Positions 1 through 8,738 of a stretch of 64,000 bases of DNA are shown here, in pieces. A program made the position numbers and the translations under genes. Source of the DNA: Chryseobacterium glaciei (GTDB lineage Bacteria; Bacteroidota; Bacteroidia; Flavobacteriales; Weeksellaceae); NCBI RefSeq assembly GCF_001648155.1, contig NZ_CP015199.1, positions 992,001 to 1,056,000 on the forward strand. Direction: 5' to 3'. The notes below the pieces were generated by a model. It ran no database searches, had not been told where the DNA came from, and was given only the letters and a program-made list of their open reading frames with translations. Position 1 is the first letter of the stretch. Every line of letters starts with the position of its first letter.

Positions 1-33
1 TAAAGATGGTTTTATTTTATATTGATGATTTAA

Positions 34-2139
34 TTATTCTCGGTTTTTAACCATTACCCATCCTGTGTATTTGAATAAGGTATTCTTTTTATCTTTTTCA
101 TTCCACGAAACAGAATACCAGTAATTTCCTGTAGGAACTTTCATTCCTCCGTTCGTGGTTCCGTTCCATTTATAGCCATTAAATTTATCCGCCTGGAAAA
201 TTTTAGATCCATATCTGTCGAAAATATTGAAGACCAGATTTTGTTTTGCTGCCAATGCAGAATAATCAATCACATCATTTATGCCGTCGCCGTTTGGAGT
301 GATGACGTTAATAAGATTCGGAACAACAATCGTAATATTAATCGGTTCGCAATCATAAGCATCTTTTACATAAATCATATTATCACCTCTCGGAACATTC
401 GTAAAAATATTGGAATCCTGCCAAGTAATATTGTCTATTGAATATTTGTACGGTGCAGTTCCACCCATCACGGCAATCGTAACTGTAGTTGTTGAAATAT
501 CGACACTGGAAATTACAGGCTGCTCAGAAGCATATACTTTTACCGTTTGTGTTGTGATACAGTCCCCTGTTTTTAGCTTAACCCAATAGGTTCCAACGCC
601 AACATCAGTAATAGATTGAGTCGTAGCACCCATACTCCATTGATAAGAACTGAATCCAGGCCCGGCATCCAATGTTGTCTTGTCTTCCATACAGATTATT
701 TTATCTTTTAAAACTGTAGAATAAACCGGAGCTATCACGATTAAAGTAACTTTAGCAATAGCAAAACAGCCGTTTCCGTTCGTTACTTTTATATAAACAA
801 CACCACTCGGAGCGATGTATGCGGCTGCTAGTGTGGCAGGAATTTCATTTGTCCCGTTCAATGCATCAGTTAAAGATGGATAATACTTTTTGGTAATTCC
901 TCCCTGTGTTGTAACCGAAGCGTTGGTAAGATTAAATAGTCCTGTTGAAGGATTGGTTTCTATAAAACAAGATCTCAGCGTTGCATCATTTACCACAACA
1001 ACTGGGAAAAACTTCAATGTGATGACCGCAGTTGCGATACATCCAAATTGAGACGTTATTTTTACATAGACTGTACCTTCTGCGGCAACATAAGCTGTAA
1101 AATTCAGGATTTCATTAGTTCCTGCATTAAGGTCAGTGAGTGTAGGGTAATATTTCTTAGTCGCAGTAGGATCTCCAAAAACAGCAGCTGTTGTAAGATC
1201 AAATGTTCCTAATCCCGCATTGTTATTATTACAGGCAAATAAATTAACATTAGTTCCCGTAATATTTCCCATCTTAAATTTAAATGCACCAACCTGTCGA
1301 CAGGAATTGATAGGATTCGTAGGATTTGCAGGATCCAGATAATGAATACTGTAATAATAAGTAGTCGTTGTATTAACCGTAATTGGAGTTAAAATAGGAT
1401 TCGATCCCGAAAGTGCATTATTTTGTGTAGTATGATAACTGATCAGGAAATTCGGGTTATTATTAAGAATTCCCGCAGATAAAGTCGTGAAATCAAAAAT
1501 CGCAGGATTATTACATACAACAACCTCTCTCGGATCTGCTGGGTTTGCGGCAGGCAGTCCCGGAGCTACAAACGGATGAGGCTGTATCGTAGGATCTGTA
1601 AAAGGTGAAGCTAAAGTAGCCGTTCCTCCCCAAGTTAAAGAAAATGGAGCCATTGTAGGATTAATCCCATCAACCCAGTTATCTATATATAAGTAATAGG
1701 TTTGTCCCGGCAAAACATCCAAATATTTGCAATAAGGTGTTAATGAGCCACCCGCAGCATTTGTAATCGTGCTTGTCATATTCAACCCTGTAGCTGCGCC
1801 GACTCCGATTACGGTTGCAGCATTACAGCGTATTGGCGAACCCAAACTTCCACAGGTAACGTTTGGTCCATAAACCGCCCAATCATAATCTGCTGCAGGA
1901 TCGTTCGGAACCAGATTAAAAGTAAGCGTTCCTCCCGTAGCAATCGTGAATTTGTACCAAATAGAATTATGTTCACCTGTCGTTAAACATCCTCCCAAAC
2001 TTTCATTGACGGCGCCAATTCCCAAAGGAGAATATGTGATACTCGAGTTTCCACAAACCGACAATGCAGATGTACAATCTGCTTGCGAAAAAAAGGTCTG
2101 TGAAATAAATAAGAGAAGAAATAGTAGAGTTTTTTTCAT
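34..2139 (-). CDS. Secreted protein with type B T9SS C-terminal (gliding-motility CHU_C) domain
   Basis: About 701 residues. The start is set at the ATG at 2139, which opens a clean signal peptide (MKKTLLFLLLFISQTFFSQ). An upstream in-frame ATG at 2211 would put 24 unlikely residues before it. The N-terminal third looks like a beta-sandwich surface domain. The middle holds two or three related segments, each with 'KKYYPTLTD/KKYYPSLTD' and 'GTNEI' motifs, then a 'SYQWSMGATTQ' PKD/Ig-like segment. The last ~85 residues (NVITPNGDGINDV, FNIFDRYGSKIF, GNYWYSV) match the gliding motility-associated C-terminal domain, a type B type IX secretion signal. It is therefore probably exported and surface-attached, or released. 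The ligand or role cannot be told from sequence. It stands alone, with no operon partner in the window. Confidence 0.85.
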   Translation of the reverse strand: MKKTLLFLLLFISQTFFSQADCTSALSVCGNSSITYSPLGIGAVNESLGGCLTTGEHNSIWYKFTIATGGTLTFNLVPNDPAADYDWAVYGPNVTCGSLGSPIRCNAATVIGVGAATGLNMTSTITNAAGGSLTPYCKYLDVLPGQTYYLYIDNWVDGINPTMAPFSLTWGGTATLASPFTDPTIQPHPFVAPGLPAANPADPREVVVCNNPAIFDFTTLSAGILNNNPNFLISYHTTQNNALSGSNPILTPITVNTTTTYYYSIHYLDPANPTNPINSCRQVGAFKFKMGNITGTNVNLFACNNNNAGLGTFDLTTAAVFGDPTATKKYYPTLTDLNAGTNEILNFTAYVAAEGTVYVKITSQFGCIATAVITLKFFPVVVVNDATLRSCFIETNPSTGLFNLTNASVTTQGGITKKYYPSLTDALNGTNEIPATLAAAYIAPSGVVYIKVTNGNGCFAIAKVTLIVIAPVYSTVLKDKIICMEDKTTLDAGPGFSSYQWSMGATTQSITDVGVGTYWVKLKTGDCITTQTVKVYASEQPVISSVDISTTTVTIAVMGGTAPYKYSIDNITWQDSNIFTNVPRGDNMIYVKDAYDCEPINITIVVPNLINVITPNGDGINDVIDYSALAAKQNLVFNIFDRYGSKIFQADKFNGYKWNGTTNGGMKVPTGNYWYSVSWNEKDKKNTLFKYTGWVMVKNRE

Positions 2140-2298
2140 ATATTTTTTTTCAATGGTTATTAATTTAAATGTTTGTAAGACAGTGGATATCAAATATAAA
2201 CATTTTTTCAATCAATAATAACAATATTCAAAAAAAATAATACATTTAAATGTGAAAAATTAAAAATTAATCAAGATTTAAAAAGAAAACAACAAAGA

Positions 2299-3096
2299 TT
2301 ATTTTATACTTGTAATATTTCCGCAAAGATTCTCAAGGTGAAAGATCTTATGGAAAGGACTTTTTACTTCATTCAAATGTTCTTTATCCTGAATGAAAGT
2401 ATATCGGGAAGCAATGGAATTCATATCAGAAACAATTACCAACCAACATTCGTCTACAGAAGTATCGTAATATGGAAATTTTTCGTTTTTCTTTTCTATT
2501 AATTCTAAAATTTTCTCGGAACAAAGCTCATCAAACAAATTCATATTATATTCGTGAGTGATGAAAACATTTCTGCGATGAAAAGATTTTCTGACACTTT
2601 TTACACAGCCAAAAGGCTTTCCTTTCTTAATGCTTTTATAAATATTCAGAATATTTTCCTCCTGTTCTTCCAGACGTTCAAACTTAATATTTGGGTGAAA
2701 TCCTAAAAAATAAACACCACGATATTTCGTAGTGTCTTCCTGTTCTAATAATATTTCTGCCTGACGGAACATCTTGTTAAGATTACTCTCCACCTTCTTC
2801 ATTTCCAAATGGTTGATAACTTCGGTTAATTCTATTCCGATTTTTTTGTCATTGAATTTTGCGATAAAGTCAGGACTTTCGCAGGTAAGATCTTCAAATT
2901 TAACTTCAGGAAAATGGTGCATGAAAGAATTAAGGAGCAAGATTTCGGCTTTCTTCTTATATTTTTCGCGGTCATGAAGCGGAGACTCATCTATCGTACG
3001 GTGATACTTCTCCATCGGCTTTTTTTTCAAATGTCGATTCAGGTAGTATAAACTCAGATTTTTGATCAGATCTTCATCGGAAAATACCTTTTTCAT
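2299..3096 (-). CDS. Hypothetical protein with a possible PD-(D/E)xK nuclease core
   Basis: 265 residues with no signal peptide or membrane segment, so cytoplasmic. The N-terminal third is rich in Lys and Leu (HLKKKPMEKYHR). Around residues 74-92 the pattern S-P-D-F-(x)9-G-I-E-L-T-E-V resembles the Asp and Glu strands of PD-(D/E)xK nucleases, with Thr in place of the usual Lys. Such Glu-x-Thr variants are plausible but unproven. The rest is mixed alpha/beta with no recognised motif. It is a lone gene transcribed away from the phosphorylase homologue, with no methylase or other restriction partner next to it. I do not recognise the family with certainty. Confidence 0.6.
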   Translation of the reverse strand: MKKVFSDEDLIKNLSLYYLNRHLKKKPMEKYHRTIDESPLHDREKYKKKAEILLLNSFMHHFPEVKFEDLTCESPDFIAKFNDKKIGIELTEVINHLEMKKVESNLNKMFRQAEILLEQEDTTKYRGVYFLGFHPNIKFERLEEQEENILNIYKSIKKGKPFGCVKSVRKSFHRRNVFITHEYNMNLFDELCSEKILELIEKKNEKFPYYDTSVDECWLVIVSDMNSIASRYTFIQDKEHLNEVKSPFHKIFHLENLCGNITSIK

Positions 3097-3262
3097 GACT
3101 TCTTTTTTATTATGTTAAACAACAAATATCCGCTACGATTTCACTAATAAAGTTTTTGATTATCAATTTCTTACACTTAAAGGTAAGCAAAAAAACTGTT
3201 CAGAAGATGCTTTTAAAAATAATTTATTATATAATTAATGTAGAGTTTATTTTCATAATCAA

Positions 3263-3270
3263 TACATTTG
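3263..3270 (+). promoter_or_regulatory. Bacteroidetes -7 promoter motif
   Basis: TACATTTG fits the TAnnTTTG -7 element used by the Bacteroidetes primary sigma factor. It lies 29 bases before the start codon of the phosphorylase homologue. The -33 element is weak. Confidence 0.55.
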
Positions 3271-3299
3271 TTTTTCGATTACAAAAAAAACATTGATGT

Positions 3300-4964
3300 A
3301 TGGATTTTAAAAATTTTAAAATGCCGTTTGGTATTAATCCTCAATATTCTAAAAAAGTTGCCTATTTCTCAATGGAATTTGCCCTTGAGCAGGTCTTAAA
3401 AATATATTCGGGAGGTTTGGGTTTCTTGGCAGGTTCTCACATGAGAAGCGCTTATAATTTAAAGCAAGACCTTATTGGGATTGGAATTCTCTGGAAATTC
3501 GGATATTATGATCAGGCTAGAAATCATGATCAGACTTTACAACCGACCTGGACAAAAAAAATGTACAGTTTCCTTGAAGATACGGGAATAAAATTTCAGA
3601 TCGAGATTCACAGTGCGCCTGTTTGGGTGAAGGTTTGGTATCTAGATCCTGAAACTTTCAACACCGCACCTATGTTTTTCCTTTCAACAGATGTTCCTGA
3701 AAATGACCACATTTCTAAAACAATTTCTCATAGATTATACGATGCTAACGAGTCTACAAAGCTTGCACAATACATTTTACTAGGAAAAGGTGGCGCAAAA
3801 TTATTAGATGAAATGAATCTTGAAAGAGACACTTACCATCTTAACGAGGCTCACGGGCTTCCTGCAGCTTTCCATTTATTAAAAAAATATAAAGGAGATC
3901 TGAATAAAGTTAAAGAAAAATTGGTTTTCACTACTCATACGCCTGAAGAAGCCGGAAATGAGAAACATAATATGAAATTATGTTACGATATGTCTTATTT
4001 TTCAGGTTTCAGCATGGAAGAAGTAAAAAGTATTGAAGGTTTTGATGATGACCGTTTCAACCATTCGCTTTGTGCTTTGAAAATGGCTAAAGTTGCCAAC
4101 GGAGTTTCCCAACTTCACGGAGTTGTTTCCAGAGCAATGTGGAGCAAATATCCGGGAATTTGTGAAATAACTTCAATCACCAACGCTCAGGAATTCAAAT
4201 ACTGGTCGGACAAACCGTTGTATAATTCTAAAGATGAAAACAACGAAATTGTATTTGATTACCGTAAAAAACATTTAAAAAAGAGGCTTTTCAAAATCGT
4301 TGCAGACCAGACGGGAAATTTATTTAATCCAAATATCTTCACAATCGTCTGGGCGAGAAGATTTGCTGGTTACAAACGTGCTGACTTACTTTTACACGAT
4401 AAAGACAGGTTTTATAAATTATTAAATAATCCAAAATATCCTGTACAAATTATCTGGGCAGGAAAGCCTTATCCGATGGATTATTCTGCAATTTCAACGT
4501 TCAATACGTTGGTTGAAGAAAGTAAAAATCATAAAAATATGGCGGTTCTTACAGGTTATGAACTTTCATTAAGTAAATCTTTAAAGCAAGGTTCTGATCT
4601 TTGGTTAAACAATCCAAGAGTTCCTAGAGAAGCATCAGGAACGTCAGGAATGACGGCATCAATGAACGGTTCTGTAAACCTTTCAACCGACGATGGCTGG
4701 ATTCCAGAATTTGCAAAACACGGAGAAAATTCTTTTGTAGTTCCAAAAGCAGATTATAATACTATGAGTATTTACGAGCAGGATAATTATGATTTGAATA
4801 AATTATATGAAATCCTTGAAAATGAAATACTTCCAACGTATTACGACAGTCCTAATAAGTGGAGAAAAATTCAGCATAACTCGATGAATGATGTTAAAGA
4901 TCAATTCAATAGCGATAGAATGGCTGATGAATATTATAAAAATCTTTACAATTATAAAGGATAA
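3300..4964 (+). CDS. glgP: Alpha-glucan (glycogen/maltodextrin) phosphorylase family protein, GT35-like
   Basis: 554 residues. Family motifs occur in order: YFSMEFAL near the N-terminus, SGGLGFLAGSH, HLNEAHGLPAAF, FTTHTPEEAGNEKH, VWARRFAGYKRADLL, IIWAGKPYP, and PREASGTSGMTASMNG (about 443-458). Members of this family phosphorolyse alpha-1,4-glucan to glucose-1-phosphate in the cytoplasm. The protein is shorter than most relatives and lacks the N-terminal extension of the long forms. In canonical glycogen phosphorylase the pyridoxal phosphate lysine sits in GTxxMK; here that position (residue 452) is Thr. It may therefore not be a PLP-dependent phosphorylase in the usual sense, and a glycosyltransferase-like or regulatory role is possible. 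No other glycogen gene is adjacent; a glucosidase lies about 23 kb away. Confidence 0.75.
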   Translation: MDFKNFKMPFGINPQYSKKVAYFSMEFALEQVLKIYSGGLGFLAGSHMRSAYNLKQDLIGIGILWKFGYYDQARNHDQTLQPTWTKKMYSFLEDTGIKFQIEIHSAPVWVKVWYLDPETFNTAPMFFLSTDVPENDHISKTISHRLYDANESTKLAQYILLGKGGAKLLDEMNLERDTYHLNEAHGLPAAFHLLKKYKGDLNKVKEKLVFTTHTPEEAGNEKHNMKLCYDMSYFSGFSMEEVKSIEGFDDDRFNHSLCALKMAKVANGVSQLHGVVSRAMWSKYPGICEITSITNAQEFKYWSDKPLYNSKDENNEIVFDYRKKHLKKRLFKIVADQTGNLFNPNIFTIVWARRFAGYKRADLLLHDKDRFYKLLNNPKYPVQIIWAGKPYPMDYSAISTFNTLVEESKNHKNMAVLTGYELSLSKSLKQGSDLWLNNPRVPREASGTSGMTASMNGSVNLSTDDGWIPEFAKHGENSFVVPKADYNTMSIYEQDNYDLNKLYEILENEILPTYYDSPNKWRKIQHNSMNDVKDQFNSDRMADEYYKNLYNYKG

Positions 4965-4975
4965 AATTTATTTTT

Positions 4976-5089
4976 AAACCATTAAGATTTTATTAAAGTT
5001 AAGTTGAGTTAAGATCAATCATTCTGATTTTAAGCTTTAAGCGAAGCAAAACTTAATACTCTTAACACCTTAACTAAATCTTAATGGTT
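4976..5089. repeat. Interspersed palindromic repeat, copy A
   Basis: The ends form a perfect 14-bp inverted repeat (4977-4990 with 5076-5089, AACCATTAAGATTT). An inner stretch at 5000-5028 matches the reverse complement of 27585-27613 in 28 of 29 positions, so this is an inverted second copy of the element at 27550-27640. Both copies lie between the 3' ends of convergent genes. It is not protein coding. Confidence 0.8.
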
Positions 5090-5104
5090 CAACATTAAAC
5101 ATAA

Positions 5105-5137
5105 AAAAATTCCGTGAAAAATCTTCACGGAATTTTT
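5105..5137. terminator. Bidirectional intrinsic terminator
   Basis: A perfect 13-bp stem (5105-5117 with 5125-5137) has a 7-base loop and A/T tracts on both sides. It sits just downstream of the minus-strand DUF6496 gene and faces the phosphorylase gene, so it can serve both strands. Confidence 0.8.
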
Positions 5138-5144
5138 ATTTGTA

Positions 5145-5330
5145 TTAATCTTTTTTCTTTTTAGGGACTTTTAAACCTTGTTCTTTAGCTTCAGAAATTC
5201 CGATGGCAATCGCCTGTTTTCTGTCTGTCACTTTTTCTCCGGAAGAAGATTTCAATTTTCCTTCCTTGAATTCGTGCATTACTTCTCCTATTTTTTCCTG
5301 AGCTTTATCTGAATATTTTTTCTTGCTCAT
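5145..5330 (-). CDS. Small basic DUF6496-type protein
   Basis: 61 residues, very rich in Lys. The core runs KYSDKAQEKIGEVMHEFKEG, then LKSSSGEKVTDRKQA and IAIGISEAKEQGLKVP. This pattern is typical of the small DUF6496 proteins, whose function is unknown; the charge suggests nucleic-acid binding or stress association. It lies 12 bases downstream of the 157-residue gene on the same strand and is probably cotranscribed with it. The hairpin at 5105-5137 ends the unit. Confidence 0.75.
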   Translation of the reverse strand: MSKKKYSDKAQEKIGEVMHEFKEGKLKSSSGEKVTDRKQAIAIGISEAKEQGLKVPKKKKD

Positions 5331-5342
5331 GATACTATTTTT

Positions 5343-5816
5343 TTAAGATTTTGGCAACGTAATTCCTAATTCATAAACATCAGCATGTTTCAAATATTTT
5401 GAACGCTCTCTCGAAGTCACCGATTCTAAATGATCATTTTTAATCACAATGATCGGGTCTTCTGTATTTTCAATTTCAAAATTGGCAAAATATCTTTCAT
5501 CGGGGCTCGTTTTATCATTACTAGCCTTTATTTTTTGTAGTTCGTCGGCATATTTTCTAAATCCGGGATCGGAAGAGTGGATAAATTTATATTCTTCACC
5601 AGCATACACATAGAAATGAAGTTTTTTCTCAATAAGTCCAGCTTCATCTGTAATTTGAGGATTATCATTTCCATCTTTAAAAGCTACTTCTACCAAAGTT
5701 CCTCCTTTTTTTTGCGCACAGTCTTCAGCATCTTTAAAGCTTGAAAAACCTGTGTATACAATTTGATCACTCAAAACGTAACGGTTAAGTTTCTGATCGT
5801 ATGCATTCGTTTCCAT
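5343..5816 (-). CDS. Hypothetical cytoplasmic protein
   Basis: 157 residues from the ATG at 5816 (METNAYDQKLNRYV). An upstream ATG at 5852 adds only 12 hydrophobic residues and seems less likely. There is no signal peptide or membrane segment. It is acidic, with a run of short beta-prone segments (YVLSDQIVYTGFSSF, IEKKLHFYVYAGEEYKF). I recognise no catalytic motif. It is the first gene of a probable two-gene unit with the DUF6496 gene. Confidence 0.65.
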   Translation of the reverse strand: METNAYDQKLNRYVLSDQIVYTGFSSFKDAEDCAQKKGGTLVEVAFKDGNDNPQITDEAGLIEKKLHFYVYAGEEYKFIHSSDPGFRKYADELQKIKASNDKTSPDERYFANFEIENTEDPIIVIKNDHLESVTSRERSKYLKHADVYELGITLPKS

Positions 5817-6003
5817 AATTATTAATTTAAATTGATTGATATCATGATACATCCAATTTTTTTGCCAAACAGCACCTATTTCATTAATACTTATTAAATA
5901 TCTCAGAAGATTCTTGAACTAAGCATAAACTGTGAATTTTAAACCTTTAATTGTATATCTTTAAAAATTAATTAATTAAATTAAAAATATTCATTTAAAC
6001 AAT

Positions 6004-6011
6004 TAAATTTG
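6004..6011 (+). promoter_or_regulatory. Bacteroidetes -7 promoter motif
   Basis: TAAATTTG followed by C matches TAnnTTTGC exactly and ends 20 bases before the start codon of the secreted 393-residue protein. It probably drives the two-gene unit 6032-8606. Confidence 0.6.
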
Positions 6012-6031
6012 CAGACTAAAATTTTGACGAT

Positions 6032-7213
6032 ATGAAATTAAATTTTATTTTTTCTATTTTTCTATCATTAACAGCCGTATTGGGTAAGGCTCAAAGAATT
6101 GATGCAGAAAACATTTCTTTTCAAATATTAAAAGAACCTACAAATGCCATAGAAGCTCAAAACAGAAACTTTTCGGTAGTAGTAAATTCACCTTACAACA
6201 TCACAAAAGAAAATGTGGTGGCAGATTCTAAGGCTAATTTCCAAAAAAGTGTTGATAATTATGACCAAAGTGTTGCAGATGCAAAACTTCAGCATGAAGA
6301 AAGATTGAAAGAGTATGATCTTGAAGTAAAAAAACTTCAGGAAAAATACAAAATCGAATCCGCAGAATATGGCAAACTGAAAACTGTTGAAAAAATTGCA
6401 ATGAATGCCCAGCCGCCAGTTTTAAGAATCCCTTCCCGTCCGCAACTGAACATTCCTCAAAAACCTGTTTATAATCAGCCGGATCTTAAAGATGCTTTAA
6501 TTGTTGACAATAAAGTATTGGCTTCACAAATCAACATCGACGGATTTTCAAGAGGTGGAAGTTATATTGACATTTCTGTGAATATGGAGAGAACAAACTT
6601 TCAGGATAACGCAGGAAAATCTTTTGCAAATCAACCTACAAAATTGGTTGTAAAACAAAATGGCACTGTAAAAATCGACAAAACTTTATTTTCTGATTTT
6701 GAAGAAATTGCATCAAGTCCAACCAATGAAATTAATTTGAGTGTTCACGAAAAAAATTATCTTCAAAAAGTAATCAATAGAATTAATGACATCTTAGCTG
6801 AGAATTTTGCGTACTCAAAAATTATTTCAACAGTAAAATTGGAGAACGTAAAAAATAAAGGCGATTATGATAATTTAGATAAAGCTTATATTTATGTAAC
6901 AACCAATCTTAAAAAAATGCAGGCAAAACCGGATTACGCTCCAAACAAAGCTGCTTTTGAAAACCTAAATAAAGGGGTTGAGATCTGGAAAAGCACTTTA
7001 TTAAAAATTGACTACAACGATAAAAAAGCAATTTACAACGGTAAAATTGCAACTTATCTTTATATGAATTTAATTCGTTTGAATCTTGCATTAGGAAACA
7101 AAGCCGAAGCTGAAAAATATTTAAATGAAATGCAGGAGCACCTTGTTGATCTTAAATTATCTTGGGATCAAAACAACGAACTAAAAGCTCTTGAACTAAA
7201 AATCTATAACTAA
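6032..7213 (+). CDS. Hypothetical exported protein with helical C-terminus
   Basis: 393 residues with a signal peptide (cleavage near VLGKAQ). A highly charged helical stretch rich in Lys/Glu covers about residues 60-125 and may be a coiled coil. A Pro-rich linker with repeated 'P(Q/V)L' units follows. The C-terminal ~120 residues look like TPR-type helices (ALGNKAEAEKYLNEM). It is probably periplasmic or attached to the outer membrane. It ends 4 bases before the next gene, also a secreted protein, so the two are almost certainly cotranscribed and may act together. No enzymatic motif was seen and the family was not recognised. Confidence 0.7.
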   Translation: MKLNFIFSIFLSLTAVLGKAQRIDAENISFQILKEPTNAIEAQNRNFSVVVNSPYNITKENVVADSKANFQKSVDNYDQSVADAKLQHEERLKEYDLEVKKLQEKYKIESAEYGKLKTVEKIAMNAQPPVLRIPSRPQLNIPQKPVYNQPDLKDALIVDNKVLASQINIDGFSRGGSYIDISVNMERTNFQDNAGKSFANQPTKLVVKQNGTVKIDKTLFSDFEEIASSPTNEINLSVHEKNYLQKVINRINDILAENFAYSKIISTVKLENVKNKGDYDNLDKAYIYVTTNLKKMQAKPDYAPNKAAFENLNKGVEIWKSTLLKIDYNDKKAIYNGKIATYLYMNLIRLNLALGNKAEAEKYLNEMQEHLVDLKLSWDQNNELKALELKIYN

Positions 7214-7217
7214 TTCC

Positions 7218-8606
7218 ATGAAAAAAACTTTAATCCTTTCTCTTGCCGTAATAAGTTCTCTAGCTTTCGGGCAAAAGAAATTCGTTTACGGTGACGCTTT
7301 CGAATTCAATTCAAAATACGAAAAAGACATCAAATTGGTTCTTTGTGACGACTATAATCAATACGTTTTCAGTGATATTAATGAAGACGGTTACAGTTCA
7401 TATCCTCACAAAAAAATCTTAATGAGAAAACTGGATCAAAACGGAAATTTGATCGATACTTATACTAAAGATTATGCGAATAAAACCAATGGTGTTTTGC
7501 ATAATTATTTAGGTTCAATTGAGGTCAGCAAAGATCAGTTTGTGATTTACACAGAAGAAATTGAAACAAAAATCAACAGAAAAGAAATTTTCCAACATGT
7601 TTTCAACAGAAAAGACGGAAATTTCACTACAACAAGCGTTGGTAAACTTTTCACAGAAGGCGGGATGAAACAGGGAACAACTTTCCTTAGATTCTCAGAA
7701 AACGGAAAATATGTTGCCATTGTAAACGACAGATCTGTATCTAAAAAAACAGCAAACACAATCGATAATATTGTGATCGACCTTTCTACCCTTTCAAAAA
7801 AATGGGATAAAGAAATCACTTTAGACACAGAATATTTTGAATCTGACGCGGCAGTTACCAATTCAGGAAGAATTTTAATTCTAAGAAAATCAACAGGTTG
7901 GAAAGAATCTTCAAAATTGGTTTACGTTTCGGCTCAAGGTGAGCAGGATATTGCTTTAAAGGAGAAATTAATCTTAAAAACACTGACTCCGGTTTCTATT
8001 AACGATCAGGATTATTTGGTTTCTTTCGGATATTTTACGGGAGTGAGAATCAACCAAAGTAATTTTGGAGATATGGCGTTCATCAATCTTCAGAACGGAA
8101 ATATTACGATGAGCGAGGTTTCTGATTTCAGATCAAATACCAATATGTCGGGAGTAGATATTCCTCTGGTTCAGGTTGTAGACGGAAAAGCATTTTTATA
8201 TGGATTTAATGTAAATAAAACATTACCACCGTCAACGCCTTCAAATCGCTTCCCTCATCCTATTTATTCTTATGGTCCGGGTAAATGGTTTACTGTAAAA
8301 TCTGACGGAACCGCAAGTACAACTTCAACTGAAAAAAGAGGAGATATAGGATTTTTCACAAAAGACAAGATCAACTACTTTTTCACTGACAGTTATGGTT
8401 TCACGCCTTATAAAGTAGGAAGTGATTTCACGGATAAAAGTAAATTTGTCGAATTTCAGAACAGATATACAAGTACTGATGCAAAGTATGGGCAACCTAT
8501 TTTAACTTCTGTTAAATACATTCCGCAGTCTGACCGCGTGATTTTCTTGAGAAAAGTAGGCGACAATAAATTGCTTACTCAAAGCCTTTACGGCTGGCAG
8601 AATTAA
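7218..8606 (+). CDS. Hypothetical exported beta-rich protein
   Basis: 462 residues with a clear signal peptide (MKKTLILSLAVISSLAFGQ). The body is made of short beta-prone blocks with Asp/Asn/Gly turns (DQNGNLIDTYTKD, RKDGNFTTTSVGK, SDGTASTTST), the sort of pattern seen in beta-propellers, although no named repeat can be aligned by eye. There is no T9SS C-terminal domain, so it is probably periplasmic. It starts 4 bases after the 393-residue secreted protein and shares its transcript, which ends at the hairpin at 8630-8657. Confidence 0.7.
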   Translation: MKKTLILSLAVISSLAFGQKKFVYGDAFEFNSKYEKDIKLVLCDDYNQYVFSDINEDGYSSYPHKKILMRKLDQNGNLIDTYTKDYANKTNGVLHNYLGSIEVSKDQFVIYTEEIETKINRKEIFQHVFNRKDGNFTTTSVGKLFTEGGMKQGTTFLRFSENGKYVAIVNDRSVSKKTANTIDNIVIDLSTLSKKWDKEITLDTEYFESDAAVTNSGRILILRKSTGWKESSKLVYVSAQGEQDIALKEKLILKTLTPVSINDQDYLVSFGYFTGVRINQSNFGDMAFINLQNGNITMSEVSDFRSNTNMSGVDIPLVQVVDGKAFLYGFNVNKTLPPSTPSNRFPHPIYSYGPGKWFTVKSDGTASTTSTEKRGDIGFFTKDKINYFFTDSYGFTPYKVGSDFTDKSKFVEFQNRYTSTDAKYGQPILTSVKYIPQSDRVIFLRKVGDNKLLTQSLYGWQN

Positions 8607-8629
8607 TAATTTTTATTGATAAATAAACG

Positions 8630-8657
8630 AAAAGTTGGCAGTGATGTCAACTTTTTT
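8630..8657 (+). terminator. Intrinsic terminator
   Basis: A 10-bp stem with one mismatch (AAAAGTTGGC with GTCAACTTTT), a 6-base loop and a following T tract lie 24 bases after the stop of the secreted protein. Confidence 0.7.
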
Positions 8658-8711
8658 GTTTTAAATAATTCACCAAATCCTAAACTTCATCTGTAAGATT
8701 TAAATATTTTA

Positions 8712-8719
8712 TATATTTG
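8712..8719 (+). promoter_or_regulatory. Bacteroidetes -7 promoter motif for DPP4-type peptidase
   Basis: TATATTTG matches the -7 consensus and lies 19 bases before the start codon. The -33 region is poor. Confidence 0.6.
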
Positions 8720-8738
8720 AATTCTTTTAAAATTAGAA

